Assembly (NCBI GenBank): GCA_020853755.1
Contig: JADYYG010000043.1
Location: 62,001 to 126,000 of the forward strand
Length of the DNA stretch: 64,000 nucleotides
Reading direction: 5' to 3'
Source of the DNA: Dehalococcoidia bacterium
GTDB lineage: Bacteria; Chloroflexota; Dehalococcoidia; Tepidiformales; Tepidiformaceae
The notes below the pieces were generated by a model. That model did not search any database, was not told the origin of the DNA, and saw nothing but the letters and a program-made list of their open reading frames with translations. The translations under genes and the position numbers were made by a program. Within the stretch, counting starts at the first letter, position 1. Each line of letters begins with the position of its first letter. Below, piece by piece: positions 26,920 through 37,249 of this stretch.

Positions 26920-29697
26920 GTGCGAAAACGAGCCGGGTGGCAGGCAGGGTGGTTGTGGCGTGGCGTGGCTGCGTTCATCGCCGTTGGGGCGTTCGCACTC
27001 TTCGCGCAGGAGGCGGCGCCGCCAGCGCGCGCCACGGGCGAGGGTGTCTTCCAACTCGATAAGACGGCCTACGCCACAAACGAAGGCACCGCAGTCCAGG
27101 TCACGGTAGTCCGCACCGATGGCGGCACACTCACCCAGGATGTCCAGGTCATCCTCGCCGTCGATGGCGTGACCGAGTTCGACATCCCTTCTGCAGAAGC
27201 AACCAAGCTCATCACCTTCCCGGCAGGCTCAAACCTGAGTTCGAAGTCGGTGATGATCCAGACGCTGAACAAGGAGCAGTTCGCCGACCGCACGATCCAG
27301 GTGACAATCCTGAGCGTCTCGGTCGGAGGACAGCTACCGCTCAACGGCCGTACGACAGCGCCAATCACACTCCTCGGCAGCGGCACGCCACGGATCTTCT
27401 CCGTCTCCCCCGGGAGCGGCGGCAGCTACGCAGGCGAGGGCGCCATCCTGACGATTACGGGCGAGAACTTCATCGTCCAGGGGGCGACGATCCAGTCGAC
27501 AACCATTGCCGTCGAGTTCTGGGGATTCTTCGCAAGCAACCTGGAGACGTTCGTGCCGGTGCCCGGCACCGAAGTGCAGATCATGTCGCCGACGCTGATG
27601 TATGTCCGCGTACCGGCGCTCCTGGCCGACTACGTCCTGAATTACCCGAACCAGTTGAACTCGACATACGACGTGCGGGTGAAGGTGGACACCACGCCTC
27701 CGCAGGTGCCGAGTTCGACGTTCCTGAGCCCCCGCGTGCCCGCCGATCAGTTCGTCTACACCACCGGCCCAACCGTCACCGGGCTGTCGGTGCAGAAAGG
27801 GCCGCCGACCGGTGGAACCAGCGTCATCGTCTCCGGGACCAAGTTCCCTTCCGGCGCCGCCGATACCGACTGCCCGCTCAGCCTCGTCACCTTCGGCGGA
27901 ACCCAGGTGACGAGTTGTAAGTTCACCACGCAGCCCAACCAGTTCCGCGTGACCACGCCCGCGCACCTGTCCGGTTTCGTTGACGTGGTGGTTTATGACG
28001 GGGTTTCCAAGTACTCCCCGGCAGTGCCGGCCTCGCGCTACAACTACCAGGGTGTCCCGGTCATCACCAACCTCAGCCCGAACTTCGGGCCGCAGGGTGG
28101 CGGAACGACGGTACTCATCTCCGGCTCCGGGTTCTTCGTCGGGTCTCAGCAGCCAACATCGGTGAAGTTCGGCGGCAACGCGGCCCAGTTCACGATGATC
28201 AGCGACACGCTCATCCAGGCTGTTGCGCCTCCCGGGACGGGCGTGCAGCAGGTGACCATCGTCCACCCGGTTTCGGGTACGAGTGACTTCCGCAGCGAAG
28301 CAAACTACACCTACACCGTCGGCCCGGCGATCACCTCGCTCTCGCCGTCGCATGGTCCGTCCGGCGGGGGCACCGTTGTCACCATCACCGGGACGGGGTT
28401 CGCAGCCAGCGCCGTCGTCAAGTTCGGCGATGTCCAGGCGTTCACGAACCAGATAACCGAGACCTCGATCGTGGCGGTGGCCCCGGCCGGGACGGGCATC
28501 GTGAACGTCTCGGTATCGGTGAACACGAACGTCACCGCCGCTGGCCCGCAAACCCAGTACCAGTACGACGGCCCGGCGGTAACCGGAGTGACGCCCAACG
28601 CAGGGCCGCCAGCGGGAGGCACGGCCATCGTGATCAAGGGGACGAACTTCACCTCTGCGTCCCAGGTGATCATCGGCAACGCCCTCGTCACGCCGGTGTT
28701 CGTCGATACGACGACACTCACCGCAGTGACCCCTGCCCAGACCGCGGGCGCCTACCACGTGCAGGTCCGTACCGGTTCAGGGACAAGCACGCAGGTCCCG
28801 GACGACCTGTTCACCTATACGAGTGGCCCGATTGTCGATTCGGTGAACCCGAACAACGGGCCCACGACCGGCGGGACCATCGTGGTCATCACAGGCAAGA
28901 ACTTCCTCGCGCCGCTCACGATCAACTTCGGTGCGGCGCCCGCGACTTCGTTCAACATCAACAGCGCCACCCAGATCACGGTCCTCTCGCCGCCGAACCC
29001 AACTGCTGGTCCGACGGATATCCGCGTGACCCGGGGCGCCGATGTGAGCCCGGTGAGCCCAACGGCGAAGTTCCAGTACGTGGCTTCGACGCCAAAGGTC
29101 ACCCAGGTCACGCCGAACTCCGGCTCCACCTTCGGCGGCTTCGAAGTGACGATCACCGGGCTGGGTCTGAGCGGTGCGGTTTGCCCCGGTTCGATCAAGT
29201 TCGGGGCCGTGCCCGCTTCCAGCTGCACCGTGACAAACGATAGTTCGTTGACCGTCACAGCGCCGGCCAACGTCTCTGGCCCAACGGTCATCACCGTGAC
29301 TACCGCCAACGGCACGAGCGACATCGTGCCCAACTTCACATACGTCAGCCCGAATGCGCCGGGCGGCGGCACCGCACCGCCAGCCCCGGGGCCCGGCGGC
29401 ACCACGACCTACACCCTGTCCGCCCGCTGGACGCTGCTGACCTGGACAGGCGGCGCGAATGTCCCGGTGAGTGACGCGATCCGTGGGACCGGGGTCCCCG
29501 GCGCCTCGGACCTTTCGCAGCGCATTACGGCTGTCTTCCTCTGGGACTCCGCGGAATCGTCCTGGAAGGCCTACTTTACCGGCGCGGAAGGGATTCCTGG
29601 CGCCAGCGATTTCAGCCAGTTCACGCCGGGCGCCGTCTATTGGGTAGCAGTTCAGGGGACGGGCCAGGTCCCCTGGGTGGTGGTTACCCCTCCATGA
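26920..29697 (+). CDS. Secreted Calx-beta/IPT-TIG repeat protein
   Basis: The protein, about 925 aa, begins with a long signal sequence (WLWRGVAAFIAVGAFALFAQ). A Calx-beta-like domain (KTAYATNEGTAVQVTVVRTDG) comes next. Seven IPT/TIG Ig-like repeats follow, each opening with the pattern (V/I)xxxxPxxGPxxGGTxVxIxGxxF. The C-terminus is a separate Trp-rich domain (LSARWTLLTWTGG ... ASDFSQFTPGAVYWVAVQGTG). It is a large extracellular adhesive or scaffold protein. The start is uncertain: GTG 26920 and TTG 26914 are near a GGGGG; an in-frame ATG at 26863 is possible too. It immediately precedes the FHA/C39 genes. Confidence 0.8.
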   Translation: MRKRAGWQAGWLWRGVAAFIAVGAFALFAQEAAPPARATGEGVFQLDKTAYATNEGTAVQVTVVRTDGGTLTQDVQVILAVDGVTEFDIPSAEATKLITFPAGSNLSSKSVMIQTLNKEQFADRTIQVTILSVSVGGQLPLNGRTTAPITLLGSGTPRIFSVSPGSGGSYAGEGAILTITGENFIVQGATIQSTTIAVEFWGFFASNLETFVPVPGTEVQIMSPTLMYVRVPALLADYVLNYPNQLNSTYDVRVKVDTTPPQVPSSTFLSPRVPADQFVYTTGPTVTGLSVQKGPPTGGTSVIVSGTKFPSGAADTDCPLSLVTFGGTQVTSCKFTTQPNQFRVTTPAHLSGFVDVVVYDGVSKYSPAVPASRYNYQGVPVITNLSPNFGPQGGGTTVLISGSGFFVGSQQPTSVKFGGNAAQFTMISDTLIQAVAPPGTGVQQVTIVHPVSGTSDFRSEANYTYTVGPAITSLSPSHGPSGGGTVVTITGTGFAASAVVKFGDVQAFTNQITETSIVAVAPAGTGIVNVSVSVNTNVTAAGPQTQYQYDGPAVTGVTPNAGPPAGGTAIVIKGTNFTSASQVIIGNALVTPVFVDTTTLTAVTPAQTAGAYHVQVRTGSGTSTQVPDDLFTYTSGPIVDSVNPNNGPTTGGTIVVITGKNFLAPLTINFGAAPATSFNINSATQITVLSPPNPTAGPTDIRVTRGADVSPVSPTAKFQYVASTPKVTQVTPNSGSTFGGFEVTITGLGLSGAVCPGSIKFGAVPASSCTVTNDSSLTVTAPANVSGPTVITVTTANGTSDIVPNFTYVSPNAPGGGTAPPAPGPGGTTTYTLSARWTLLTWTGGANVPVSDAIRGTGVPGASDLSQRITAVFLWDSAESSWKAYFTGAEGIPGASDFSQFTPGAVYWVAVQGTGQVPWVVVTPP

Positions 29698-29826
29698 GCC
29701 GAACAACACGGTAAAGGTGGCACGCCGCAGCCCGCCGGTTAACGCGTTTGAATGGCCCACGCTGGCGCGGGGGTCTATTCTGCGTGGCACGATGAGCCGC
29801 ACTCTTGCCGCGAAGAGGGCTGCCCG

Positions 29827-32800
29827 GTGAAGTTCGGGACCCTGCAGGTTACCCAGCGTGAGGGCGTACTGAAGGAGTACGGCCTTGATCTGCCGTCGGC
29901 TGTTCTCGGACGCGGCGAAGGCTCGCAGATCTTCATCGATGACTTCTCGATCTCGCGCCGCCACGCCCGGCTGACCATCGATTCCGGCCGGCTCCTTATC
30001 GAGGACCTCGGCAGCGTCGGCGGCACCTTCGTCGATGATGTACGGCTCGAACCGGGCGTGCGCCACCTCGTAGCTCCCGGAGCGACGCTGCGCTTCGGTG
30101 ACCTCGAAGCCAGCTACCTCGACGCCGAAACAGTCAGCCGCGCAGCGCGCGCTGCCTCGCCTGAGCCAGCCGCAGACGCTCCCGAAGAAGCGCCCTTCGG
30201 CCTGGGGTTGATCCTCACCTCGCCGGGCGTCGCCGTAGACCCCGGCAAGAGCATCTCGGCCACCGTTTCGGTCGTGAACCGCGGCCATCTCGTCGATACC
30301 GTGCAGGTGGAGGTCGCAGACCTCCCGCCGGAGTGGTACTCCATTGACCGGCCCGAGTTCTCGCTCCTTCCCGGCGAGCGCGCGGATATCCCGCTGGCGC
30401 TCCACCCTCCGCGGACGGCGGATTCGCTGGCCGGCGAATACTCGTTCACCGTCACCGTCACGTCCCGCGAATACGAGGGCGCCGTCGATGCCGAGGGTTC
30501 GGTCGAAGTACGCGCCTTCGAAGCCGTGAGCCTTTCGCTCGCTGCCGTGCGCAGCCGCCGCAAGTTCACCGTCATCGCCGAGAACAAGGGCAACGACGCC
30601 GTGCGCTACGACCTGGCAGGGCGCGACGACGAGCAGGCGTTCGACTACGCCTTCGAGGTCCCGGCCGTTGAGCTACAGCCGGGCCAGAAGACAACGGTCG
30701 GGCTGACCGTCGCGAAGAAACCTCAATGGTTCGGCCCGGCCATCCCGCTCCCATTCGAAGTCGTGGGCCACTCGGACTCCGGCGCTGAAGTGACCGCGCG
30801 CGGCCAGTTGGCCACCAACCCGCCGCTCGAACGCTTCAAGCTGCCCGTGCTCTACACGGCGGCCGTGCTTGTGTTGCTGGCCACCCTCGCAGCCGTCCTC
30901 ATTGTGACCGACAGCGGCACCAAGAAGGCCAGCGCCGAAGACCCCTACGCGGGCGTCCACCTCTGTGAGGACGCCAACGCGAAGGCAAAGCAGGACCAGA
31001 AAAACGCCAGGGCCGCGCAATCGCAGCCCATCGCCAACGCCACCGTCGTTGGGCCAACCGATGGCGGCCGCCCACTCTTCGGCGAAGTCGACAAGAACGG
31101 TGCGCCCTTCTTCGCCCAGAACGACCCGCGCTGGGGCAACCAGGAGTACGCCCGTTCGAACGAACTTCCCGCCGGCCGCGACTGGTGCGGTACCACAATC
31201 GAACAGTGCGGCTGCGCGATGACATCGGTTTCGGTCATGCTCGCGCTCTACGGCCTGCTCGATATGCCGGACGGCCAACCGCTCAGTCCCAAGACGTTGA
31301 ATGACTGGTTCAACGGGAACGCGAGGAAAACGGACCGCGGGTGGGTCAGTCGTGGCTACATCTACGGCGACGTTATCTGGTCGGCGGCGAACGAGCTTTC
31401 GGGAGAGATAGCGAAGATCAACCCGAACGCCCGCACTGTCCGCTTCGCCTCCACCGGCAGCGGCTCGGAAGAGGACATCAAGTCGGAGTTGAAAGCCGGC
31501 CGGCCGGTCATCCTCGAAGTCCCCGGCCACTGGATTGCCGCAGTGGGCCTCGATGGCGACCAGATCCTCATCAATGACCCGTTCTACCGCGACCGCAAGA
31601 CACTCGATGTCTACGCCGGGAAGGTGCGCAGCTCGGTCCACTTCGAGCCGAGCACCGACCTCAGCGCCGTCGTCATCACCGCCCCGGCCGACGTGAAGTT
31701 CAAGATCACTGACAAGAACGGCCGCGTCGTCGCCACCGGCACGGGAACCGAGCTGAGCGCGAGCAACGCGATCAACCAGATCCCGGGCGCTTCGGTTTCG
31801 ACGAAGAAGGCATGGCGCGACCCGACCTGCATCGAGAAGGCCCCGCCGGCCGACGCCGGCACGAACCAGATCACGCTCCCCGGCAGCAAGGACGACTACA
31901 AGGTCGAAATCATCGGCACCGGGGACCAGCCCGCGGCTGTCGATATCCACACCTACGCCAAAGACGGCAAGTCGACCATCTCCACCATCGAGGGTCAGGA
32001 AGGCACCACCGCAGACCTCAGCTACGACCCGAGCGCAGACAAGCCGGTGGTGAAAATCACCACGAACGGCACACCGCAGCCGAGCGGGACACCGAGCCCT
32101 GGCGGCGGGAACGGCGGCGGCCCCGACGACGAAGCAACCCCAACACCGGTCGGCGGTTCCGCTTCGCCCACACCGACCGGCACGCCGTTCGTCGAACAGC
32201 GCACTGCGATGACGCTCTCGGCGGAACCGGGCCAGACGCGGGTCGAAGTGGCGACGAACTCCGGCTTCGAACTGGGCGACCCGATACGCTTCGCGCCCGG
32301 GTTACCAAACGAAGAGGACAACATCATCGTGGGCTTCGGGTCGTTCATCCTGGCGACGCCGCTGAAGTTCGCGCACAGCCCGGGCGAACCCATCCAGCGC
32401 TTGCAACGGCCGCCGGGCCAGGGCCCGGGGCTTCCACCAGGTGTCACCCCCCCGCCAGCCACGGGTCCTCTCGAGCCGCCCAAAGAGCTCATCCTGAACT
32501 GCTCGACGCTCTACCAGGCGTCCCCCAAGCAGGCCACATTCATCTGCGATGCAACCGTTGATGGGGCGTACACGACCACCCGCTGGAGCCTCAACGGCAA
32601 AGTCATCTCGGACTTTTCGGGTTCGAACGCGTTCATCTACGCGTTCCCGTCCGATTCGCCCGCAAGTATTGCGTTCACCGCTTGCAACCAGACGCTCTGC
32701 CGCTCGACGACGAAGTCCGAGCGCATCACCTTCCCGACTGCGGGAACGACAACAACCGGGACAACCGCCGGACGCGGCACCGGAGGCGGTGCGCCGCCCC

Positions 32801-35800
32801 CGCCGCCACCGGCCGGCCAGGTTGCCGTCGTCTGCGGGACAGAATTCCCGATCACACCGGACGGCCAGCTCGCGCAGTTCAACTGCGAGGTGAACTTCTC
32901 GGGCGACTTCACGAACATCTCGTGGTCGGCCCCCGGCGGCAGCCCCGCAAATAAGAACGGCACGAGTAAGACATTCACCACGACGATCAAGAACGCCCCG
33001 GGCACGCCCGCGTCGCTGAAGATCTCGGCCACGGTTTGCAACTTCGGGGTCTGCCGAACCTCGCAGCCCTCTCAGGTAGGCATCGCGCAGACGACGGTCA
33101 TCCTGGACTCTGCCCCGACAGATAGGGTGAATCAGGGGCACAAGCTCACCCTCATGGCTCGCGTCCAGAGCACGGGGAAGTCGGCCCCGCAGGGCGGCAC
33201 CGTCCAGTTCTACGTCGATGGAACCGACAAGGCGAACGCCATCGGGGACAGCGCCACGCTGTTCACCCAGGGCAGCGTTGCCGTCGCCATCATGCCAGTG
33301 GACACCACTAGCCTCTCGACGACGGCTGCCGGCGGCACGGGCAGTCCCCACAATTTCATCGGGGTCTACTCGGGCGGCACCAACGCCTTCGGCAGCGACA
33401 GCACACCGAGGATCATCACGGTCCTTCCCCCAGAGCCTGACGGCTGTGATTCGGTCAACAACGACGCGAACCCAGATGCCAACGGGAACCCTACCGACAC
33501 TGTGACGGACGGGACCTGCACCCTCTCCACTCCGAAAGACCTTGGCGGCGGGACCGTCTTGAATTCGCTCTCGATTGCGCCTGGCGGTTCCGGAACGGTG
33601 ACAACCGACGGTGCGCCGAATGCGGTTGTCGCAAGCCCGGGCGCGACGATTGTTGTCTCAGCCTCGGCTGGCCGCACCGATTACTGCCCCGGATGTATCC
33701 GGCAGGTGTACCTCGGCATCGGCGGGTACGATCCGCCGCCATCGACGGACCCCAATGCGCCGCCTGGTCCCACCCCGACACGCATCGGACCCTTCTGCGG
33801 TGTGTCAGGCAACCTCCCGCCGACGCCCGCAGGGGCAAACTTTGCAGTACCGATGACGGTGCCAACGGAACCCGGCGTCTATTACATCCGGGCGACCACG
33901 ACCCTCGACTATTTCTGTGTCGGTCCAGGCCTAGGGCCGCCGGAGAACTCAGTCGGACGGATAGTCGTCCGGCAACCAGTCACCGCGGCGATTGAGATGT
34001 GGAACGACGGCGCCGTCTGGCCTTCACTCCCGCCGAAGCAGGGTGACCCCTACGGCCCTGACCCGCTCACGCTTGCCGGACGAACGCAGATCACCGGCCT
34101 CTCCGAAGGCGACCGGGTGGTCTTGCGCGCCAAATTGCCGGCCGGCGCCACGGGCCGCGTTGAGTTCGTTACGAATCCAGCGAACGTCCTGCTGGTGAAC
34201 GGCGGTCAGCCATCGCCGAGCATTTGCGCTGCCACCGGGCCGTTGTGCATCGCGGGCGAAGCGCGGGTTCTCACCGATGCCGTTGGGGCGATCACCACGC
34301 CGTTTACAGTCACCGCCAGATATGTCGACCCCGTGGGCCTCGAACTGCCCGACCCGGCCGATGTGACCTCGCCGTATGACTCGAAGACCTACGACATCCG
34401 GTACGCCGCCACACCGCCGTCGAACTCGCTAGCCGATATCAAGATCCTGGCGCCAGCGAAGGTCACCGTGACCACATCAACAATGCCAGTCCAGATGGGC
34501 TCCGACTTCACACTGACGGCGGAGGTTCTCTCGGTCGATTCCGGCCTGAACCTCAATGGTTCGGGGGGCAGCGTGCAGTTCAAGGCGGGCGCGAACAACA
34601 TCGGCAACCCGGTTGCTGTCGGTTCAGACGGCAAGGCGAGCATCACGTGGCGTGCCGGGATCAACCCTCCGGCCTGCTCACCGACCCCTTGCGGCGGATT
34701 CCCTTTCGATACGAAAGACGACGGCGCGCGGGCGACCACCTATTCGGACATCTACGCGGTCTACACAACTGGCGGTGCGTCCCTGCTGGAAAACGCCTGC
34801 GCGCCCACTGCGCCTGCCACCAAACCAAGCAGCCCGAATTGCCCGCTGGCAAACGTAGACATCGACCCCGCCGCATCCAGCGTGACCATTACCAGCGTGA
34901 CACCCGGCAACCCGACAGCCGGTCAGGCCATCACCGTCGTTGCGACGGTGACCGGTGTTCCCGACTTCCCGCCAACGGGAGGTACGGTAACGGTCACCGC
35001 ATCCGGCGGCGCACTCTCGACGGACAACGGCGCACTCGGGAACGCTGCGGTCACCGAGACAAGTCCCGGCGTGTTCCAGGCCACGGTTACCTTCACGACG
35101 GGCGTCGATAGCGACCAGATGGACACGCCCGGCAATTACACCCTTACCGCCAGCTTCGCCGGGACCAGCGCGCTCGATACGAACACTTCAGCGGACTACG
35201 CAGTAGCAGTCGGCAAGGAAGCCGCGACTGTGGTACTGACGCTGCCGGGCGGCAGCCCCATGGCCGCCGGTGCCACGAATAGCGCGCACGTTGTCATCAC
35301 CGCCTCGAACAATGGCTTCCTCGACAACAATGGTGCGACGGTCGATCTCCTCGATGGCTCCACGGTCCTGCTGTCCCACAACCTCTCGAACGGCGATGCG
35401 GGGACGTTTGACTTCCCGCTCAGCGGCGTGGCCGTGGGCACCTATAGCCTGACGGCGCGTTACAACGGAAACCCATACTACGACGGCGCAACCAGTTCGC
35501 CCGCCATCGCCCTGGAGATTCAGAAGTCAAACGCGAGCATCACGCTCTCGAACCTCACGCGCACGTCCGATGTAGCGCCGAATGGGACGGACAGCGTCGG
35601 TGACCAGTACTCGATTAAGGGGAGCGTCAACCCTGGCGGCACTCCCTCTGCGGCAGGCGGCAACGTGACTCTCAAGGCCACGATTCAGGGTGTCACCACG
35701 GATCTTGGCTCGGGTACGTTGAACTCCAGCGGCGAGTACACGTTCGCATTCAACACGAATAGCGGAGTCCTGCTCACGACTGACGCTATCTCGCTGTCCA

Positions 35801-37170
35801 TGAGTTTCGACGGGAACGGCGCACTCAACGCTGGTTCGACCGCGACCGGGACGAGCCTGTCCCTCTCCAAGGCGACGGCAACGGTCAGCGTCGATGTTCC
35901 TTCGTCGGTGACCATCGGCAGCACGGTTTCTGTGACCTGGAGCGTTTCTGCACCGGCGAGTATCCCGGTGACGTGCCCCGCCGACGATGCCGGGACCACA
36001 ACGGTTGACGAGTCGCTCTGTGTGGAAGTCCGGGCCGGAGGAGCGACCGGGACACTGATCACGAATATCGCGGCGAACGGCACGATCAGCCCGCTGGCTA
36101 CCAATGGAACCAGCGGCAGCTGCCTCGACGGCACCACGACGACACCTCCGTGCAACATCTACCTGCACTACGGCGGGAACGCCCTCGTGAATAGCGCGAA
36201 CGGCAACGACAACGTCTCGATCAATAAGGCCACTCCAACCATCAGCGTCGTCGCCACTGATACAACGATCGGCAGCGATAGCGCTGTCTCGGTGACCATC
36301 AGCGGGCTCCCATCCGGTGTCAGTCCGGACTGCACCGGCTGCGTCGACGTGAGTGTCCTGGGCAGCAGCGGCTCCGTCTCCGTCTATTCCAACCTTGACT
36401 GGCCAACGGCAGCGACGCTCACCCTGCCCACCGGCAGCGGTGCGCCGGCAAGCTCCTGTCTCCGGTCGGCGGGAACCTGCCGGGTCACGGTGAGTTATGA
36501 CGGCAATGCGAAGGTCTCGAGCGACAGCGACAGCGACTCGTTCACCATCAACAAGGTGACATCGTCGACCACCGTCACATTCGCGCCGGCAGGCGGATCA
36601 GTCGAAGTTGACAGTTCGATCGATCTGGTTGCGACGATCACGGTGGCCAACGGCTCACTCGCGTGCAGCAACTGCCTTCAGTTCAGGCTCGGGAGTGCCA
36701 CGGGAACAGCCATTGGTTCGAGCCAGGACGTCCCGGCGAGTGGCATCGTGACTTTGACGCGCAGTACCGGCGGAACGACAGCATTCCAGGTTGGCAGCTA
36801 CACCGTTTACGCGGTGTACGACGGGAACTCGACGGTTGCCGGAAGCAGCGGCAGTGGCACGGTGACTATCACAGCACATCCGACGGCCATCGTTGCCACA
36901 GCGACGCAAGCGGCAGCCGCGGGCAGCGATACCGTTCTCAACGCCGACGTCACGTGGTCTGGGAGTCAAAGCTCGCTGGACTCCGGCACAGTCCAATTCA
37001 AGGTGAACGGTGTCAATCAGGGGGCTCCTCGGTCCGTTACCAACGGACAGGCGGCTCTCACGGTGAGCCTGGCAGCGGGAACCTACCAGATCACCGCCGT
37101 CTACTCCGGCGGGGGGGACTTCGCAGGGTCCTCAGATCTCACGGACTTCGAGATAGTCGTGCACGCCTGA
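29827..37170 (+). CDS. Giant FHA - membrane - C39-like peptidase - Ig-repeat surface protein
   Basis: The 2447-aa protein has an N-terminal FHA domain (residues about 1-99; SRRH at 43-46 and GTFV at 66-69 are the phosphothreonine-binding elements). A beta-sandwich, NEW3-like tandem and one membrane helix (about 339-361) follow. Outside the membrane lies a C39-like peptidase domain (about 429-625) with a plausible triad of Cys461 (EQCGCAMTS), His568 (GHWIAAVG) and Asp584 (INDPF). A Pro/Thr/Gly-rich linker (about 745-790) leads to about 1650 residues of Ig-like and low-complexity repeats. GTG 29827 has a GAGGG upstream; its start matches its paralogue. It is the first of two tandem paralogues next to the contractile system. 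Confidence 0.82.
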   Translation: MKFGTLQVTQREGVLKEYGLDLPSAVLGRGEGSQIFIDDFSISRRHARLTIDSGRLLIEDLGSVGGTFVDDVRLEPGVRHLVAPGATLRFGDLEASYLDAETVSRAARAASPEPAADAPEEAPFGLGLILTSPGVAVDPGKSISATVSVVNRGHLVDTVQVEVADLPPEWYSIDRPEFSLLPGERADIPLALHPPRTADSLAGEYSFTVTVTSREYEGAVDAEGSVEVRAFEAVSLSLAAVRSRRKFTVIAENKGNDAVRYDLAGRDDEQAFDYAFEVPAVELQPGQKTTVGLTVAKKPQWFGPAIPLPFEVVGHSDSGAEVTARGQLATNPPLERFKLPVLYTAAVLVLLATLAAVLIVTDSGTKKASAEDPYAGVHLCEDANAKAKQDQKNARAAQSQPIANATVVGPTDGGRPLFGEVDKNGAPFFAQNDPRWGNQEYARSNELPAGRDWCGTTIEQCGCAMTSVSVMLALYGLLDMPDGQPLSPKTLNDWFNGNARKTDRGWVSRGYIYGDVIWSAANELSGEIAKINPNARTVRFASTGSGSEEDIKSELKAGRPVILEVPGHWIAAVGLDGDQILINDPFYRDRKTLDVYAGKVRSSVHFEPSTDLSAVVITAPADVKFKITDKNGRVVATGTGTELSASNAINQIPGASVSTKKAWRDPTCIEKAPPADAGTNQITLPGSKDDYKVEIIGTGDQPAAVDIHTYAKDGKSTISTIEGQEGTTADLSYDPSADKPVVKITTNGTPQPSGTPSPGGGNGGGPDDEATPTPVGGSASPTPTGTPFVEQRTAMTLSAEPGQTRVEVATNSGFELGDPIRFAPGLPNEEDNIIVGFGSFILATPLKFAHSPGEPIQRLQRPPGQGPGLPPGVTPPPATGPLEPPKELILNCSTLYQASPKQATFICDATVDGAYTTTRWSLNGKVISDFSGSNAFIYAFPSDSPASIAFTACNQTLCRSTTKSERITFPTAGTTTTGTTAGRGTGGGAPPPPPPAGQVAVVCGTEFPITPDGQLAQFNCEVNFSGDFTNISWSAPGGSPANKNGTSKTFTTTIKNAPGTPASLKISATVCNFGVCRTSQPSQVGIAQTTVILDSAPTDRVNQGHKLTLMARVQSTGKSAPQGGTVQFYVDGTDKANAIGDSATLFTQGSVAVAIMPVDTTSLSTTAAGGTGSPHNFIGVYSGGTNAFGSDSTPRIITVLPPEPDGCDSVNNDANPDANGNPTDTVTDGTCTLSTPKDLGGGTVLNSLSIAPGGSGTVTTDGAPNAVVASPGATIVVSASAGRTDYCPGCIRQVYLGIGGYDPPPSTDPNAPPGPTPTRIGPFCGVSGNLPPTPAGANFAVPMTVPTEPGVYYIRATTTLDYFCVGPGLGPPENSVGRIVVRQPVTAAIEMWNDGAVWPSLPPKQGDPYGPDPLTLAGRTQITGLSEGDRVVLRAKLPAGATGRVEFVTNPANVLLVNGGQPSPSICAATGPLCIAGEARVLTDAVGAITTPFTVTARYVDPVGLELPDPADVTSPYDSKTYDIRYAATPPSNSLADIKILAPAKVTVTTSTMPVQMGSDFTLTAEVLSVDSGLNLNGSGGSVQFKAGANNIGNPVAVGSDGKASITWRAGINPPACSPTPCGGFPFDTKDDGARATTYSDIYAVYTTGGASLLENACAPTAPATKPSSPNCPLANVDIDPAASSVTITSVTPGNPTAGQAITVVATVTGVPDFPPTGGTVTVTASGGALSTDNGALGNAAVTETSPGVFQATVTFTTGVDSDQMDTPGNYTLTASFAGTSALDTNTSADYAVAVGKEAATVVLTLPGGSPMAAGATNSAHVVITASNNGFLDNNGATVDLLDGSTVLLSHNLSNGDAGTFDFPLSGVAVGTYSLTARYNGNPYYDGATSSPAIALEIQKSNASITLSNLTRTSDVAPNGTDSVGDQYSIKGSVNPGGTPSAAGGNVTLKATIQGVTTDLGSGTLNSSGEYTFAFNTNSGVLLTTDAISLSMSFDGNGALNAGSTATGTSLSLSKATATVSVDVPSSVTIGSTVSVTWSVSAPASIPVTCPADDAGTTTVDESLCVEVRAGGATGTLITNIAANGTISPLATNGTSGSCLDGTTTTPPCNIYLHYGGNALVNSANGNDNVSINKATPTISVVATDTTIGSDSAVSVTISGLPSGVSPDCTGCVDVSVLGSSGSVSVYSNLDWPTAATLTLPTGSGAPASSCLRSAGTCRVTVSYDGNAKVSSDSDSDSFTINKVTSSTTVTFAPAGGSVEVDSSIDLVATITVANGSLACSNCLQFRLGSATGTAIGSSQDVPASGIVTLTRSTGGTTAFQVGSYTVYAVYDGNSTVAGSSGSGTVTITAHPTAIVATATQAAAAGSDTVLNADVTWSGSQSSLDSGTVQFKVNGVNQGAPRSVTNGQAALTVSLAAGTYQITAVYSGGGDFAGSSDLTDFEIVVHA

Positions 37171-37249
37171 CGTTCCTTAACACCCGCTCGCACCGCCGCG
37201 CCCGCGCGCGTATTCTCTCCTTCATCATGCCTCGGGGGACAAAGAGGGC

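Noticed and set aside
27334-30405. Two long minus-strand frames opposite the TIG and first FHA genes
   Set aside because: They are Arg/Gly/Asp-rich shadows of the TIG and FHA genes and show no domain or start signal.
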